DNA of 64,000 nucleotides from Occultella kanbiaonis (GCF_009708215.1 NZ_CP046175.1:5270001-5334000), one strand, 5' to 3'; shown: positions 25,556-35,133, counted from the first letter of the stretch. Notes: generated from the letters alone by a model not told the origin. Program-made: numbers and translations.

Positions 25556-27090
25556 CCGTCGTCACCCCCGGCCGCGTCGGAGTCACCTTCGCCCCGGTCA
25601 CCACGGACCAGAACCGAGTCGATGTAGGGGGTCTGCGCCTGCAGGTCCCGGGCCGCGGCGTCGGTGTAGCTGTACAGCGGGCCTCCGATCACGGCGAACA
25701 GCACACCGAGGGTGGCCAGGACGGCGGCGGGCCCGAACATCGAGCGGGGCGTGGTGCCCTCGGGGAGTTCCTCGGGGGCCTCCTGCCAGAACGCCTTGTT
25801 CCAGGCCTTGACCACCGCGTACAGGGTCAGCAGGGAGGTGAGCAGACCACCGGCGACCGTCGCCAGGGCCAGCGGCGTCCCGAGTTCCAGACCGGCCTGG
25901 AGCAGGCCGACCTTGCCGAGGAAGCCTGACATCGGCGGGATGCCGGCCAGGTTCATGGCGGGCACGAAGAACAGGATCGCGAGCGCCGGAGCGAGTTTGC
26001 CCAGGCTGCCGAGTTTCTCCAGCGAGGTGCTGCCGCCGCGCCGCTCGATCAGGCCCGCGACCAGGAACAGGGCGGTCTGCACGGTGATGTGGTGGGCGAC
26101 GTAGAAGATGGCCGAGGACAGCCCGGTCTGGTTCGCCAGTGAGATCCCGAAGATCATGTAGCCGATGTGACTGACCAGGGTGAAGGACAACAGACGTTTG
26201 ATGTCGTCCTGGGCCACTGCGCCGATGATGCCGACGAGCATGGTCAGCAGGGCAGCCCACATCAGCACCATGTCCAGGGCGCCGTCGGTGAACAGCAGGG
26301 TCTGCATTCGGATGATCGCGTACACACCGACCTTGGTCAGCAACCCGGCGAAGACCGCCGTGACCGGTGCCGGCGCCGTCGGGTAGGAGTCCGGCAGCCA
26401 GGCCGAGAGCGGGAACACCGCCGCCTTGATCGCGAAGCCCATCAGCAGCATCACCTGCAGGACCAGTCGCACCCCGGGGTCGATGTCGAGCAGCCGCTCG
26501 GACAGCTGGGCGAGGTTCAGGGTCCCGGTGGCCGCGTAGATCATCGCGATGGAGATGAGGAACAGGACCGAGGACAGCAGCGAGACGATCACGTAGATCG
26601 ACCCGGCCCGGATCCGTTCGCCGGTGCCGCCGAGGGTCAGCAGCACGAACGAGGCCGCGAGCAGGATCTCGAAGCCGACGTAGAGGTTGAACAGGTCCCC
26701 GGACAGGAACGCGTTGGCGACCCCGGCGGCGAGGACGAGATACGTCGGGTGGTAGATGGCGACCGGGGCGCCCTCGTTGCCGTCGGCGACGCCCTGCGCG
26801 AGCGAGTACAGGAGCACGCAGAGCAGCACGATGGCCGAGACGAGCAGCATCAGGACGGACAGCCGGTCTCCGACGAGCGCGATCCCGACCGGGGCCGACC
26901 AGCCGCCGACGTTGACCACCTGCGGACCCTGGGTGTGGGTGACGAAGATGAGGCCGACGGCCACGGCGAGGACGAGGCTGAGGGCGGCCACGGAGATCGC
27001 GCCCTGCACCCGGGGCCGGCGGGACATGGCCAGGGCCAGGCCCGCGGCGATCAGCGGGATCACCACGGGCAGCGGAACGAGCCAGTTCAT
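25552..27090 (-). CDS. mnhD: Na+/H+ antiporter subunit D
   Basis: The 512-residue product is a 14-helix MrpD/NuoN-like proton-translocating subunit. Typical parts are YVGFEILLAASFVLLTLGGT, the broken-helix region PLSAWLPDSYPTAPAPVTAVFAGLLTKVGVYAIIRM with its conserved Lys, and LLSFTLVSHIGYMIFGISL. The ATG at 27090 is chosen because the sequence before it does not match the family; it overlaps the mnhC stop. The C-terminal 55 residues are hydrophilic (WQEAPEELPEGTTP and DAAARDLQAQTPY) and are variable. Confidence 0.93.
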   Translation of the reverse strand: MNWLVPLPVVIPLIAAGLALAMSRRPRVQGAISVAALSLVLAVAVGLIFVTHTQGPQVVNVGGWSAPVGIALVGDRLSVLMLLVSAIVLLCVLLYSLAQGVADGNEGAPVAIYHPTYLVLAAGVANAFLSGDLFNLYVGFEILLAASFVLLTLGGTGERIRAGSIYVIVSLLSSVLFLISIAMIYAATGTLNLAQLSERLLDIDPGVRLVLQVMLLMGFAIKAAVFPLSAWLPDSYPTAPAPVTAVFAGLLTKVGVYAIIRMQTLLFTDGALDMVLMWAALLTMLVGIIGAVAQDDIKRLLSFTLVSHIGYMIFGISLANQTGLSSAIFYVAHHITVQTALFLVAGLIERRGGSTSLEKLGSLGKLAPALAILFFVPAMNLAGIPPMSGFLGKVGLLQAGLELGTPLALATVAGGLLTSLLTLYAVVKAWNKAFWQEAPEELPEGTTPRSMFGPAAVLATLGVLFAVIGGPLYSYTDAAARDLQAQTPYIDSVLVRGDRGEGDSDAAGGDDG

Positions 27091-27608
27091 GATCGTCGTC
27101 CCGTCACGTCGTCGTCCTCGGCGCCCAGCTGTGGCCCGTGGCCGGTGATCAGGGGGACCTCCTCGGTCTCGTCGCGCGCCTCGGCGGCCTCGATGGCCAG
27201 GTTGGTGCCGACGTCGTCGGCCCGCTTGTCCACCGCGCCCCGCTCGGCGCGGCGCGCGATCCGGCGGTCCTCGAGGTCGTCCTGCACCTCGTCGTGGCCG
27301 TGCAGCTGCCAGCTCCGGTAGGCCATCGCGAGCACGAACGCGGTCAGGCCGAGGTTGATGACGATCGCGGTGAGGACCATGGCCTGCGGCAACGGGTCGG
27401 CCATGTCCTCGGCGGGGCCGCTGCCCACCAGCGGCGGCCCACCGGCAGCTCCCCCGGCGATCAGCATCAGCACGTTCACGCCGTTGCTGATCAGGGTGAC
27501 CCCGATGATCACGCGGGACAGGCTGCGTTCGAGGAGCAGGTACACACCGGTGCCGACCAGCACCCCGACCACGATCGCGAGCGTGACGTTGGGCGTCATG
27601 TCGATCAC
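27087..27608 (-). CDS. mnhC: Na+/H+ antiporter subunit C with extended C-terminus
   Basis: The 173-residue product has the three-helix MrpC core (VTLAIVVGVLVGTGVYLLLE, LSRVIIGVTLISNGVNVLMLIAGG and ADPLPQAMVLTAIVINLGLTAFVLAMAYR), homologous to NuoK. After residue 115 comes a highly charged tail of about 60 residues (DDLEDRRIARRAERGAVDKRADD) that normal MrpC lacks. The GTG at 27608 is preferred to an ATG at 27599 because GGAGGAGG lies 6 nt before it; it overlaps the mnhA stop as GTGA. Confidence 0.9.
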   Translation of the reverse strand: MIDMTPNVTLAIVVGVLVGTGVYLLLERSLSRVIIGVTLISNGVNVLMLIAGGAAGGPPLVGSGPAEDMADPLPQAMVLTAIVINLGLTAFVLAMAYRSWQLHGHDEVQDDLEDRRIARRAERGAVDKRADDVGTNLAIEAAEARDETEEVPLITGHGPQLGAEDDDVTGRRS

Positions 27609-30583
27609 GGTGCACCTCCTCCGGCAAGAGCATCCTCGAGCGGCTGGGCGTCGTCGGCAGTGGAGCGCGGGGAGTCGTGTGCGACGTCCGGCACCGCCCG
27701 GCCCTCCGCCTCGCCCTGGCGGTCCACCTCGGCGCCGAGCGAGCGCAGGATGTCCAGCATCAGGCCGACGACGACGAGGAACACGCCGATGTCGAAGAAC
27801 AGCGTGGTGACCAGGTGCACGTCTCCGAGGTAGCCGAGGGGGATGTCGATCACGACGGACTGCAGCACGACGCCACCGAAGGCGAGCGGCACCGCCCCGG
27901 CGCCGGCGGACAGGAACAGGCCGCTGCCCAGGAGCAGACCGGGTAGCACCGGAGCGGCTTCGCCGAGCTCGTACCGGCCGCCGGCCAGGTACCGCACCGT
28001 GAGTGCGATGCCGGCCACCAGGCCGGCCACGAACCCGCCGCCGGGGGAGTTGTGCCCGGCGAACAGCAGGTAGACGGCGAACACGAGCATGGTGTGGAAG
28101 ATCAGCCGGGTGGCGACCTCGAAGATCACCGACCGGCGGTGCGGTGCAAGCGCAACACCGGCGCTGATCCAGCGCCGGTTCCGGGTGCTGCGCAACGGGA
28201 TCGTGCGGCCCTGCCGCACCAGCGCGTCGTCGCCCGGGGAGTCGCTGGCCCACACCGAGCCGCGGTCCATGTCATGGTCACGGATCCGCTCGACCCGGCC
28301 CGCGCGGGCCCTCAGGAAGACCAGGGAGGCCACTCCGGTCGCCGCCACCAGCAGCACGGAGATCTCGCCCATCGTGTCCCAGGCGCGGATGTCCACGAGG
28401 GTGACGTTGACGATGTTCCTGCCGTAGCCGTAGTTGTAGGCCTCCTCGGGGAACAGCTCGGCGATGGTGTCGGTGACCCGCGCGTTCGGGATCACCAGCG
28501 CCACGAACGTGACGGTCAGCCCGACCATGATCGCCAGGATGGCGCGCCACCACCGGCTCGCCTTCAGCGGCCGGTTCGAGTAGTAGGCCGGCAGCCGGCG
28601 CAGCACCAGGATGAACACCACCAGGGTGATGGTCTCCACGAGCGCCTGCGTCAGGGCGAGGTCCGGTGCGCCGTGCAGCGCGAACAGCAGGACCACGCCG
28701 TAACCGGTGATGCCGAGCAGCACCACGGCCTTCAGCCGGCGGCGGGCCCGGGCGGTCAGGAACGCCGCCACCGCGATCACGACGGCGACGCCTGCCTGGA
28801 CCGGGTAGTCCCAGGGCTTCACCGCGCCGATGCGCAGGCCCCCGGCGTAGGCGGACGTCCAGATCATCACGACGGTGGTGAGCAGGATCAGGGCCAGGTA
28901 CACGGGCAGCGAACCACGCTGGGTGATGGACGTCACGGCGACGGACATGCTGTCCAGCCGGCGCATCGTGCCCCGGTAGGTCCGGTCCGCGTCCGGTCCG
29001 ACCGAGACCACGTCCTGGACCCGCTCGACGCCCCGACGAGCCAGCATCAGGAGCACCCCGCCGACGATGATCACACCGGTCAGCAGCAGTGGGATCCCGA
29101 AGCCGGCCCAGAGGGTCAGGTGCCCGGGTTCGCCCCGGGGGTAGGTGTCCGCGTAGGGCGCGAGCAGGGTCTCCCCGGCCACCGGGAACAGGCCGGCGAC
29201 GAGGCCGGCGAAGGCGAGCACGTTGGGCGCGATGTAGAGGCCGGTCGCCTCCTTGTCCACCGGGGTGTCCTCGACGCCCTTCTTCCGGGCGAACGCGCCC
29301 CAGAGGAAGCGCATCCCGTAGGCGAACGTGAGGATGGACCCGATCACGACGATCACGAGCAGTGCGAACGTCATCGGATCGTCGCTGTGGACGAGCGCCT
29401 CGAGGGCCGCCTCCTTGCCGACGTACCCGGCGAAGGGTGGCAACCCCACCATCGAGAACGTGGCGAGCACGCCGGGCACGGTGGCCCACGGCAGGTGCTT
29501 GGCGAGCCCGGAGAGCTGGCGCAGATCACGGGTGCCGGCGGCGGCGTCGATGACGCCGACGGTCAGGAACAGCGCCGCCTTGAACATGGCGTGCGCCCCG
29601 ATGAGGGCGAGCCCGGCGAGCGCGATGGCCCGATCGGCCTGCCCGACCAGGAGGATCAGGAAGCCGAGCTGGCTGACGGTGCCGAACGCGAGCAGCAGCT
29701 TCAGGTCGTGCTGCCGCAGCGCGCGGTAGCCGCCGAGGATCATCGTCGCGCCACCGGTGAGCAGGATCATCCACTGCCAGACCGGCACCTCGGCGAATCC
29801 CGGGGCGAACCTGGCCACCAGGTACACACCGGCCTTCACCATCGCGGCGGCGTGCAGGTAGGCGCTCACGGGTGTGGGCGCGGCCATCGCACCCGGGAGC
29901 CAGAAGTGGAACGGCACGAGCGCCGACTTGCTGATCGCACCCACCAGGACCATCACGATCCCGGCGGTCACCAGGGCGCTGCCATCCAGCGGCGGGTTCG
30001 CGATCAGCTCCGAGATCACGTAGGAGCCGCCCTCGGCCTCACCGAGGATGAGGAAGCCGAACAGCATCGCGAGGCCACCGAGGGTGGTCACGATGATCGC
30101 CTGCATCGCTGCGCGGCGAGCGCCCTTGCGGTCGAAGTAGTGCCCGATCAGCAGGTAGGAGAACACCGTGGTGAGCTCCCAGAACACGTACAGCACGAGC
30201 GTGTTGTCCGTGGTGACGAGCCCGAGCATGGCCCCGGCGAACGCGACGAACACGCCGGCGAACCGGCCCAGGAGCTTCGCCCCGGACGCGAAGTACCAGG
30301 CGCAGTAGCCGAGCACGATCGCGCCGACACCGCCGACGAGGATCACCATCAGCCAGGACAGGACGTCCAGCCGGAACGCCAGCGACATGTCCAGCGCCGG
30401 GATCCACGAGGCATCCAGCGTCGGACCCCGCCCGTCCAGCACGGCCCCCGTGTTGGCCACCGCCCACACCGCCGCCGACCCGGGCACCAACGCCAGCGGC
30501 AGGAACCCCTTGCGACCGAACCGCCGCATGATGGCAGGCGCAGCCACGGCGGCGAGAAGGTGCAAAGCGAGTAGCTGCAGCAC
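27605..30583 (-). CDS. mnhA: Na+/H+ antiporter subunit A-B fusion
   Basis: The 992-residue product joins MrpA (residues about 1-790) and MrpB (about 810-960). The MrpA part has NuoL-like helices, VFWELTTVFSYLLIGHYF with the conserved Glu, LVPFHFWLPGAMAAPTPVSAYLHAAAMVKAG with its Lys, and a C-terminal MbhD/E-like region with LKAVVLLGITGYGVVLLFAL-HGAPDLALTQ. The MrpB part has ATRLIFHTMLVFAVYLLFAGHNSPGGGF. The GTG at 30583 has AGGAG 5 nt upstream. This is the first gene of the operon (A/B-C-D-E-F-G), which exchanges Na+ (or K+) for protons and supports alkaline and salt tolerance. Confidence 0.93.
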   Translation of the reverse strand: MLQLLALHLLAAVAAPAIMRRFGRKGFLPLALVPGSAAVWAVANTGAVLDGRGPTLDASWIPALDMSLAFRLDVLSWLMVILVGGVGAIVLGYCAWYFASGAKLLGRFAGVFVAFAGAMLGLVTTDNTLVLYVFWELTTVFSYLLIGHYFDRKGARRAAMQAIIVTTLGGLAMLFGFLILGEAEGGSYVISELIANPPLDGSALVTAGIVMVLVGAISKSALVPFHFWLPGAMAAPTPVSAYLHAAAMVKAGVYLVARFAPGFAEVPVWQWMILLTGGATMILGGYRALRQHDLKLLLAFGTVSQLGFLILLVGQADRAIALAGLALIGAHAMFKAALFLTVGVIDAAAGTRDLRQLSGLAKHLPWATVPGVLATFSMVGLPPFAGYVGKEAALEALVHSDDPMTFALLVIVVIGSILTFAYGMRFLWGAFARKKGVEDTPVDKEATGLYIAPNVLAFAGLVAGLFPVAGETLLAPYADTYPRGEPGHLTLWAGFGIPLLLTGVIIVGGVLLMLARRGVERVQDVVSVGPDADRTYRGTMRRLDSMSVAVTSITQRGSLPVYLALILLTTVVMIWTSAYAGGLRIGAVKPWDYPVQAGVAVVIAVAAFLTARARRRLKAVVLLGITGYGVVLLFALHGAPDLALTQALVETITLVVFILVLRRLPAYYSNRPLKASRWWRAILAIMVGLTVTFVALVIPNARVTDTIAELFPEEAYNYGYGRNIVNVTLVDIRAWDTMGEISVLLVAATGVASLVFLRARAGRVERIRDHDMDRGSVWASDSPGDDALVRQGRTIPLRSTRNRRWISAGVALAPHRRSVIFEVATRLIFHTMLVFAVYLLFAGHNSPGGGFVAGLVAGIALTVRYLAGGRYELGEAAPVLPGLLLGSGLFLSAGAGAVPLAFGGVVLQSVVIDIPLGYLGDVHLVTTLFFDIGVFLVVVGLMLDILRSLGAEVDRQGEAEGRAVPDVAHDSPRSTADDAQPLEDALAGGGAP

Positions 30584-30701
30584 GTCCGCTCCTGATCAGT
30601 GGGCGTGGTCAGATTGTCAGGTCGAGCAAGGGGTCGCGGCGACGGGTCGCCTCTGGTGAACCGATGTGTGTTTAGGTGAGGACAAAGAAGGTACGGCCAC
30701 G

Positions 30702-30728
30702 CACGCCGCCTCTGATTCGAGCGGCGTG
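30702..30728 (-). terminator. Hairpin downstream of the unknown gene at 30820
   Basis: CACGCCGC (30702-30709) pairs perfectly with GCGGCGTG (30721-30728) around an 11-nt loop. On the minus strand the stem lies about 90 nt beyond the stop of the gene at 30820 and before the mnhA start, and is followed by CTTCTTT some 15 nt later. It may end the dcd operon transcript before the Mrp operon. No U-tract directly adjoins the stem. Confidence 0.4.
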
Positions 30729-30819
30729 ATGGTGGGTGGGGACGGTTCGGATACTACCAAGGCGATGGACCCGTTCCGCGCGGCGTCCACGATCTGGGGA
30801 GCGCCCGGACCTGCTCGGC

Positions 30820-31824
30820 TCACGGGTCGACGAGGAACCCGTCGTCGTCGGTGGTCTCGCCGCCGATGGCGTCCAGCAGGGCACGCGCGGCACCTTCCAC
30901 GAGCGCCGTGGCGCGCTCCCGGGCCGCCAGGGCGGGGGCGTCGAGCGGCGCGGAGTGGTGGGCCTCCGGCTCCGCCGGGAACCACCGCAGGTCGTAGCGG
31001 ATCACTCCGGAGCGAGCCCAGTCCAGGCCCTCCAGCACGAGCGGCACGGACACCTCCGCCTCCACCTCGACGGCGATCGTGCCGCCGTCGGGCAGTGCGT
31101 GGACGGCGCCGTAGGCCTCGGTGGCGGGCTCGGCCGCGAGCGCGTGCGCGTCGAACGCGTCCGCCTCGGCGTGGATCCAGGCCCGCTCGCCCTCGTCCAG
31201 GTCCTCGGTGCCGGCGGGCGCGGGCGGCGTGGGTCGGGTCGGCGGCGCCGCGGCGGGCCGCGCGCCCGGGTCCGGGTCCGAGTCCGGGGCGAGATGAAGC
31301 GCCACTCCGGGCAGCGCCGGGGCGAGCACGTGAACCAGCGCGTCGGGGTGCAGCCACACCTCGGAGTGCACGGCCAGGTCCACGCCGGGTTCGGGGGTGA
31401 TCAGGGCGCCGGTCCCGGCAACCCGCACCGCTCCCCCGAGCCGGCGCGCGGCCGCCTGCGCGAACTCGACGACCGCGAGCTCGTGCCCCTCGGGCGGCCC
31501 GTCCGCGAACGCGTCAAGGATCCCGCCGAGACCACGCAGGCCCTCGGGCACCGGGTCGCCCCGCTGGGCGGGGACCGTGATCGCGTAGGCCTGGGTGATC
31601 TCGGGACCGACTCCGAGGGCGGCCGGGTCCGGCACGGCCCAGGGGCCCTCGACGGCGGCCTGCGGCGTGAGCGCGAGGACGGTCGCGTTCACGCGGCCGG
31701 CCTCGGGGAAGCGGCTCAGCACGAGGGCCTCGACCTCGTCGTCGGTGACGTCCGCGCCGAGCAGCAACAGGTGCTTCGACCGGGCGAGGCCGGCGTCGAG
31801 AACTCGGGCTCCGCCGTCGGGCAT
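30820..31824 (-). CDS. Conserved actinobacterial protein of unknown function, dcd partner
   Basis: The 334-residue product is soluble, acidic and Ala/Pro-rich, with no signal peptide or transmembrane helix. A linker at about residues 172-200 (DPDPGARPAAAPPTRPTPPAP) separates two folded halves. The first half begins ARSKHLLLLGADVTDDEVEALV. The second holds VEVEAEVSVPLVLEGLDWA. I do not recognise a family or catalytic motif. It starts 4 nt after the dcd stop, so it is cotranscribed with dcd. A link to nucleotide metabolism is only guilt by association. The start ATG is placed by the gene spacing. Confidence 0.65.
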   Translation of the reverse strand: MPDGGARVLDAGLARSKHLLLLGADVTDDEVEALVLSRFPEAGRVNATVLALTPQAAVEGPWAVPDPAALGVGPEITQAYAITVPAQRGDPVPEGLRGLGGILDAFADGPPEGHELAVVEFAQAAARRLGGAVRVAGTGALITPEPGVDLAVHSEVWLHPDALVHVLAPALPGVALHLAPDSDPDPGARPAAAPPTRPTPPAPAGTEDLDEGERAWIHAEADAFDAHALAAEPATEAYGAVHALPDGGTIAVEVEAEVSVPLVLEGLDWARSGVIRYDLRWFPAEPEAHHSAPLDAPALAARERATALVEGAARALLDAIGGETTDDDGFLVDP

Positions 31825-31828
31825 CGTG

Positions 31829-32410
31829 CTACTGCCCCACGTCGGTGCGGTGGAAGTTCAGGTGCGAACGGGACGCCGTCGGGCCCCGTTGGCCCTGGTA
31901 GCGCGAGCCCTGGGCACCGGACCCGTACGGATGCTCGGCCGGGCTGGACAGCCGGAAGTAGCACATCTGGCCGATCTTCATGCCGGGCCAGAGCAGGATC
32001 GGCAGGGTCGCCACGTTGGAGAGCTCGAGGGTGACGTGGCCGGAGAACCCGGGGTCGATGAACCCCGCGGTGGAGTGCGTGAGCAGCCCGAGCCGGCCGA
32101 GGCTGGACTTGCCCTCGAGGCGGGCCGCGACGTCGTCGGGCAGGCTGATCAGCTCGTACGTGGAGCCGAGCACGAACTCACCGGGGTGCAGCACGAACGG
32201 GTCGCCGGCCGCGGCTTCGACCATCCGGGTGAGCTCGGGCTGGTCCTGGGCGGGGTCGATGACCGGGTACTTGTGATTGTCGAACAGCCGGAAGTAGCGG
32301 TCCAGGCGGACGTCGACGCTTGAGGGTTGGATCATCGACTCGTCGAACGGTTCCAGGCCGATCCGCCCGGTGGTCAGTTCGGCGCGGATGTCACGATCGG
32401 AGAGCAGCAC
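31829..32410 (-). CDS. dcd: dCTP deaminase (bifunctional dCTP deaminase/dUTPase type)
   Basis: The 193-residue product has the full Dcd sequence: [93 protein letters not shown] and [10 protein letters not shown]. The catalytic Glu lies in LEGKSSLGR... HSTAGF as in the trimeric dUTPase superfamily. Actinobacterial enzymes of this type convert dCTP to dUMP in one step. The GTG at 32410 has TACCGT 6 nt upstream, so the mRNA is probably leaderless. It is followed by the unknown gene at 30820. Confidence 0.95.
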   Translation of the reverse strand: MLLSDRDIRAELTTGRIGLEPFDESMIQPSSVDVRLDRYFRLFDNHKYPVIDPAQDQPELTRMVEAAAGDPFVLHPGEFVLGSTYELISLPDDVAARLEGKSSLGRLGLLTHSTAGFIDPGFSGHVTLELSNVATLPILLWPGMKIGQMCYFRLSSPAEHPYGSGAQGSRYQGQRGPTASRSHLNFHRTDVGQ

Positions 32411-32492
32411 GCGCCCACGGTAGCGCGCCGGGGTGAAGCCCGACCCCAGCACCGGGTATGCTGGGCCGCGCGTTCGGGTCAGCCGGACGCAT

Positions 32493-32563
32493 GCGGGTGT
32501 AGTTCAGTGGTAGAACTTCAGCTTCCCAAGCTGATAGCGCGAGTTCGATTCTCGTCACCCGCT
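32493..32563 (+). tRNA. tRNA-Gly (anticodon CCC)
   Basis: The acceptor stem GCGGGTG (32493-32499) pairs with CACCCGC (32556-32562) and is followed by a discriminator T. The anticodon arm is TCAGC-TTCCCAA-GCTGA with anticodon CCC, and the T arm has GAGTTCGATTCTC. The length is 71 nt, and the 3' CCA is not encoded. CCC reads GGG codons, which are common in this GC-rich genome. A hairpin terminator follows at 32575. Confidence 0.96.
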
Positions 32564-32574
32564 CGCAAGGAGAT

Positions 32575-32606
32575 GGCCGCCCGACGAAGTCGAGGCGGCC
32601 TTTCTC
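32575..32606 (+). terminator. Rho-independent terminator after tRNA-Gly
   Basis: GGCCGCC (32575-32581) pairs with GGCGGCC (32594-32600) around a 12-nt loop and is followed by TTTCTC. It lies 12 nt beyond the tRNA and has the stem plus T-run expected of an intrinsic terminator. Confidence 0.8.
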
Positions 32607-32760
32607 ATGCGAGCGCGGTGCCGAGGATCGGGAGGAGGAGCGCCCGGCGGGGCACGAGCCGGTCGTCATCCCGCCCTCCCCGCGCTCGGTTCGCGGCCCG
32701 CTCAGATCCGGCATCGCTGGCCTTGACCTCAATGACGGTTGAGGATCTAGGGTCCGGGTC

Positions 32761-33660
32761 ATGACACCTGTTGACGCGAGAACCAGCCCGTCCATGGACG
32801 GGAATGCCTTCGGGCGTCAGGGATTCGGTGCGATGAGGTTGCGCGAGGACACGGCCGCCGATCCTGATCGGGACCCGGTGGCCGTGGTCCATGCCGCGCT
32901 TGACGCCGGCGTCACGATGGTGGACACCGCCGACGCCTACCAGAATGAGGAACTGATCGGCCGGACGATTCGAGGCCGTCGTGGTGAGGTGCTGCTGGCC
33001 AGCAAGTTCGGGCTGGTCTGGGGCGCCGGCATCGCCGGCAGCTTCGAGGTGCGTGCCGACCCGGCTTACGTACAGCAGGCATGCGAGGCCAGCCTGCGAC
33101 GGCTCGACGTCGAGGTGATCGACCTCTACTACCTGCACCATCGCAGCGACACGATCCCGATCGAGGACACCGTCGGGGCCATGTCCGATCTGGTCACCCA
33201 GGGAAAGATCCGCGCCCTCGGCCTGTCCAACGTGACGGCCGAAGACCTGCGCCGCGCGCACGCGGTCCACCCGATCGCGGCTCTCCAGGAGCAATGGTCG
33301 GTGCTGCAGCGCGACGTCGAGACGCAGTTGGTGCCGGCCGCGGCCGACCTCGGGACCGTTGTCGTGGCGCACTCCCCGAACGGTCACGGTCTCATGCACC
33401 AGGTGCAGCGCACGGCCGACGAGCAGCTCCCGAGCGACCTGCGTGCCGCACTGGAGGAGGTCGCCGGTGCGCACGACGCCACCCCTGGCCAGGTCGCCCT
33501 GGCCTGGGTGCATCACCGGCAGCGAGTACACGACGTACCGGTCATCCCGCTTCCAGGAACGACGAGAGTCAGCCACCTACGTGCCAACGTCGCTGCGGCC
33601 GACCTGGACCTGTCCGACGACGAGCTGCGACGGCTCGACCCGACGCAAGCGGCGTCGTGA
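32761..33660 (+). CDS. Aldo/keto reductase
   Basis: The 299-residue product is an AKR barrel: N-terminal GFGAMRL, then the catalytic Asp/Tyr pair in VDTADAYQNEELIGRTI, Lys in VLLASKFGL, His in DLYYLHHRS, and the cofactor segment PVIPLPGTTRVSHLRANVAA. It should reduce carbonyls with NADPH. The substrate is not evident. The ATG at 32761 follows TAGGGT (32748-32753) by 7 nt with TTGACC at 32723-32728, so transcription looks leaderless. It is a monocistronic gene after the tRNA. Confidence 0.9.
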   Translation: MTPVDARTSPSMDGNAFGRQGFGAMRLREDTAADPDRDPVAVVHAALDAGVTMVDTADAYQNEELIGRTIRGRRGEVLLASKFGLVWGAGIAGSFEVRADPAYVQQACEASLRRLDVEVIDLYYLHHRSDTIPIEDTVGAMSDLVTQGKIRALGLSNVTAEDLRRAHAVHPIAALQEQWSVLQRDVETQLVPAAADLGTVVVAHSPNGHGLMHQVQRTADEQLPSDLRAALEEVAGAHDATPGQVALAWVHHRQRVHDVPVIPLPGTTRVSHLRANVAAADLDLSDDELRRLDPTQAAS

Positions 33661-33719
33661 TCTGAGGGACGTATCGCGGGAGGCGACGGAACGCGACGAC
33701 GGCCTCGTCACGCGGTCGA

Positions 33720-34868
33720 TCAGTCTCCGACGCCGGCCGATCCGGACCCGTGCGGGGCCAGGTCCCCGCTCAGCAGCTCGTCGAGATCCTGGATCGCCGC
33801 CTCCTCACGCCGCCGCGCCGCCCGGCGCCGGAAGAACGGCGCGTCCCGGTGCGCGGCCGCCGCGTCGCGGATCTCCTCGCAGACGGCGAGCAGCTGCGCG
33901 AGCCGGGTGTCCGGGTCCTCCTCGACATCCGAGTCCGACTCGGGCGCGAGCGAGAGTCCGGCGTCGGCGACGGACACCGCGACCCAGGACGCGGACACGA
34001 GCATGACCACACCCGCGAACCGGCACCACAGCAGCAGCCCGATGAACACGGCGAACGTCGCCAGCAGCGGGTTCGACGGCGAGCTGGACAGCAGGTAGCC
34101 GGCCCCGAGCTGAAGCACCACGATGGCCGCTCCACCCAGGGCTGCACCGGGCACGATCATGCGCCAGGGCACGCTCGCACCACCGAGGAACTTGAAGATC
34201 GCCGTGAGGGTGAGCGCATCCACGGCGAATGCCACGAGGACCGTGGCCAGCCCGATCAGCACGCTGAACGTGGGCGAACTGGTGCTCAGGCCCAGGGCAT
34301 CGAAGATCGCGCTGAGGAACCAGGACCCGGCGCTGCTGAGCAGGCCGCCGATCAGCAGCATCAAGCTGAACAGCACCGCAAGGACGAAGTCACGCGCCTT
34401 GAGCAGCACGTACTTGCGCGTGTCCGGAGGCAGGTCGAAGATGGCCCGCACGGCGAGCCGGGAGTACGAGATCCACCCGATCGCCGTCCAGATGAACACG
34501 ATCACGGCGATCACGCCGGTGATGCTGAGCAGCGCCGACGCGTCCTGCGCGATCGTGAAGACCTGCTCGTCGGTCAGGACGCCGTTCTCTCCGATCAGGC
34601 CGGGCAGGTACGTGTCGATGAGCTCGATCAGTGCCTCGATCGCGCGGGTGTTGGCGCCGAGCCAGAGGCCGACGGTTGCGAACGCGATGTAGAGCGTCGC
34701 GAAGATCGCGAACAACGCCTGGTAGCTCACACCGGCCGCGAGGACGAACCCGCTGTTCCGGGTGAAGTGCCGCCAGACTCGCGCCGGGAACAGGCCGAGG
34801 GCACGCTCGGCGACGGCGACCACGCTGCGCGCCGGAACGGCGGCCCGGTCTCTCAGGGTGCCGGACAT
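33720..34868 (-). CDS. YihY/BrkB-family inner membrane protein
   Basis: The 382-residue product has six transmembrane helices in the YihY pattern. The first is FVLAAGVSYQALFAIFATLYIAF around residue 45 (the G-V-S-Y-x-x-L-F-A segment is diagnostic), and later ones include YVLLKARDFVLAVLFSLMLLIGGLLSS and RMIVPGAALGGAAIVVLQLGAGYLL. The C-terminal 80 residues are charged and cytoplasmic. The family was misnamed RNase BN; its function is unknown and a transport role is suggested. It converges on the aldo/keto reductase gene. Confidence 0.88.
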   Translation of the reverse strand: MSGTLRDRAAVPARSVVAVAERALGLFPARVWRHFTRNSGFVLAAGVSYQALFAIFATLYIAFATVGLWLGANTRAIEALIELIDTYLPGLIGENGVLTDEQVFTIAQDASALLSITGVIAVIVFIWTAIGWISYSRLAVRAIFDLPPDTRKYVLLKARDFVLAVLFSLMLLIGGLLSSAGSWFLSAIFDALGLSTSSPTFSVLIGLATVLVAFAVDALTLTAIFKFLGGASVPWRMIVPGAALGGAAIVVLQLGAGYLLSSSPSNPLLATFAVFIGLLLWCRFAGVVMLVSASWVAVSVADAGLSLAPESDSDVEEDPDTRLAQLLAVCEEIRDAAAAHRDAPFFRRRAARRREEAAIQDLDELLSGDLAPHGSGSAGVGD

Positions 34869-35133
34869 GCGCTGCCCATCACCTCGTTCCGGCGTTCGGT
34901 CGCGGGCGCCGGTCTCTCGCGGCGCCCTGAAAGGGCCTGGCGAGCCGCATCCTATCGGGGCGTCACGCGAGCGAACGCGTGTCCGTGCGGCTCATTTCCC
35001 GCCCGGCATGGCTCAGCCCCTGGGAACGCTGAGTCCCGAGATCCTCGGCTTCGTCGCGGCGCACGACGAGGGCGTCGCCTGACGAACCGGCATCCGACCG
35101 GCCGCGAGCCAGGTGGCGGGCTAGCCTCGAACC

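Noticed and set aside
30584-30819. Strong promoter for the Mrp operon (TAGTAT on the minus strand)
   Set aside because: No matching -35 at proper distance was found, so I did not annotate it.
32411-32492. Possible second tRNA near tRNA-Gly
   Set aside because: No other cloverleaf could be folded; only one acceptor/T-arm pair exists.
34869-35133. Possible small gene between the YihY and SppA genes
   Set aside because: The frames are Arg/Pro-rich without start signal or motifs; the span holds only the leader of sppA.
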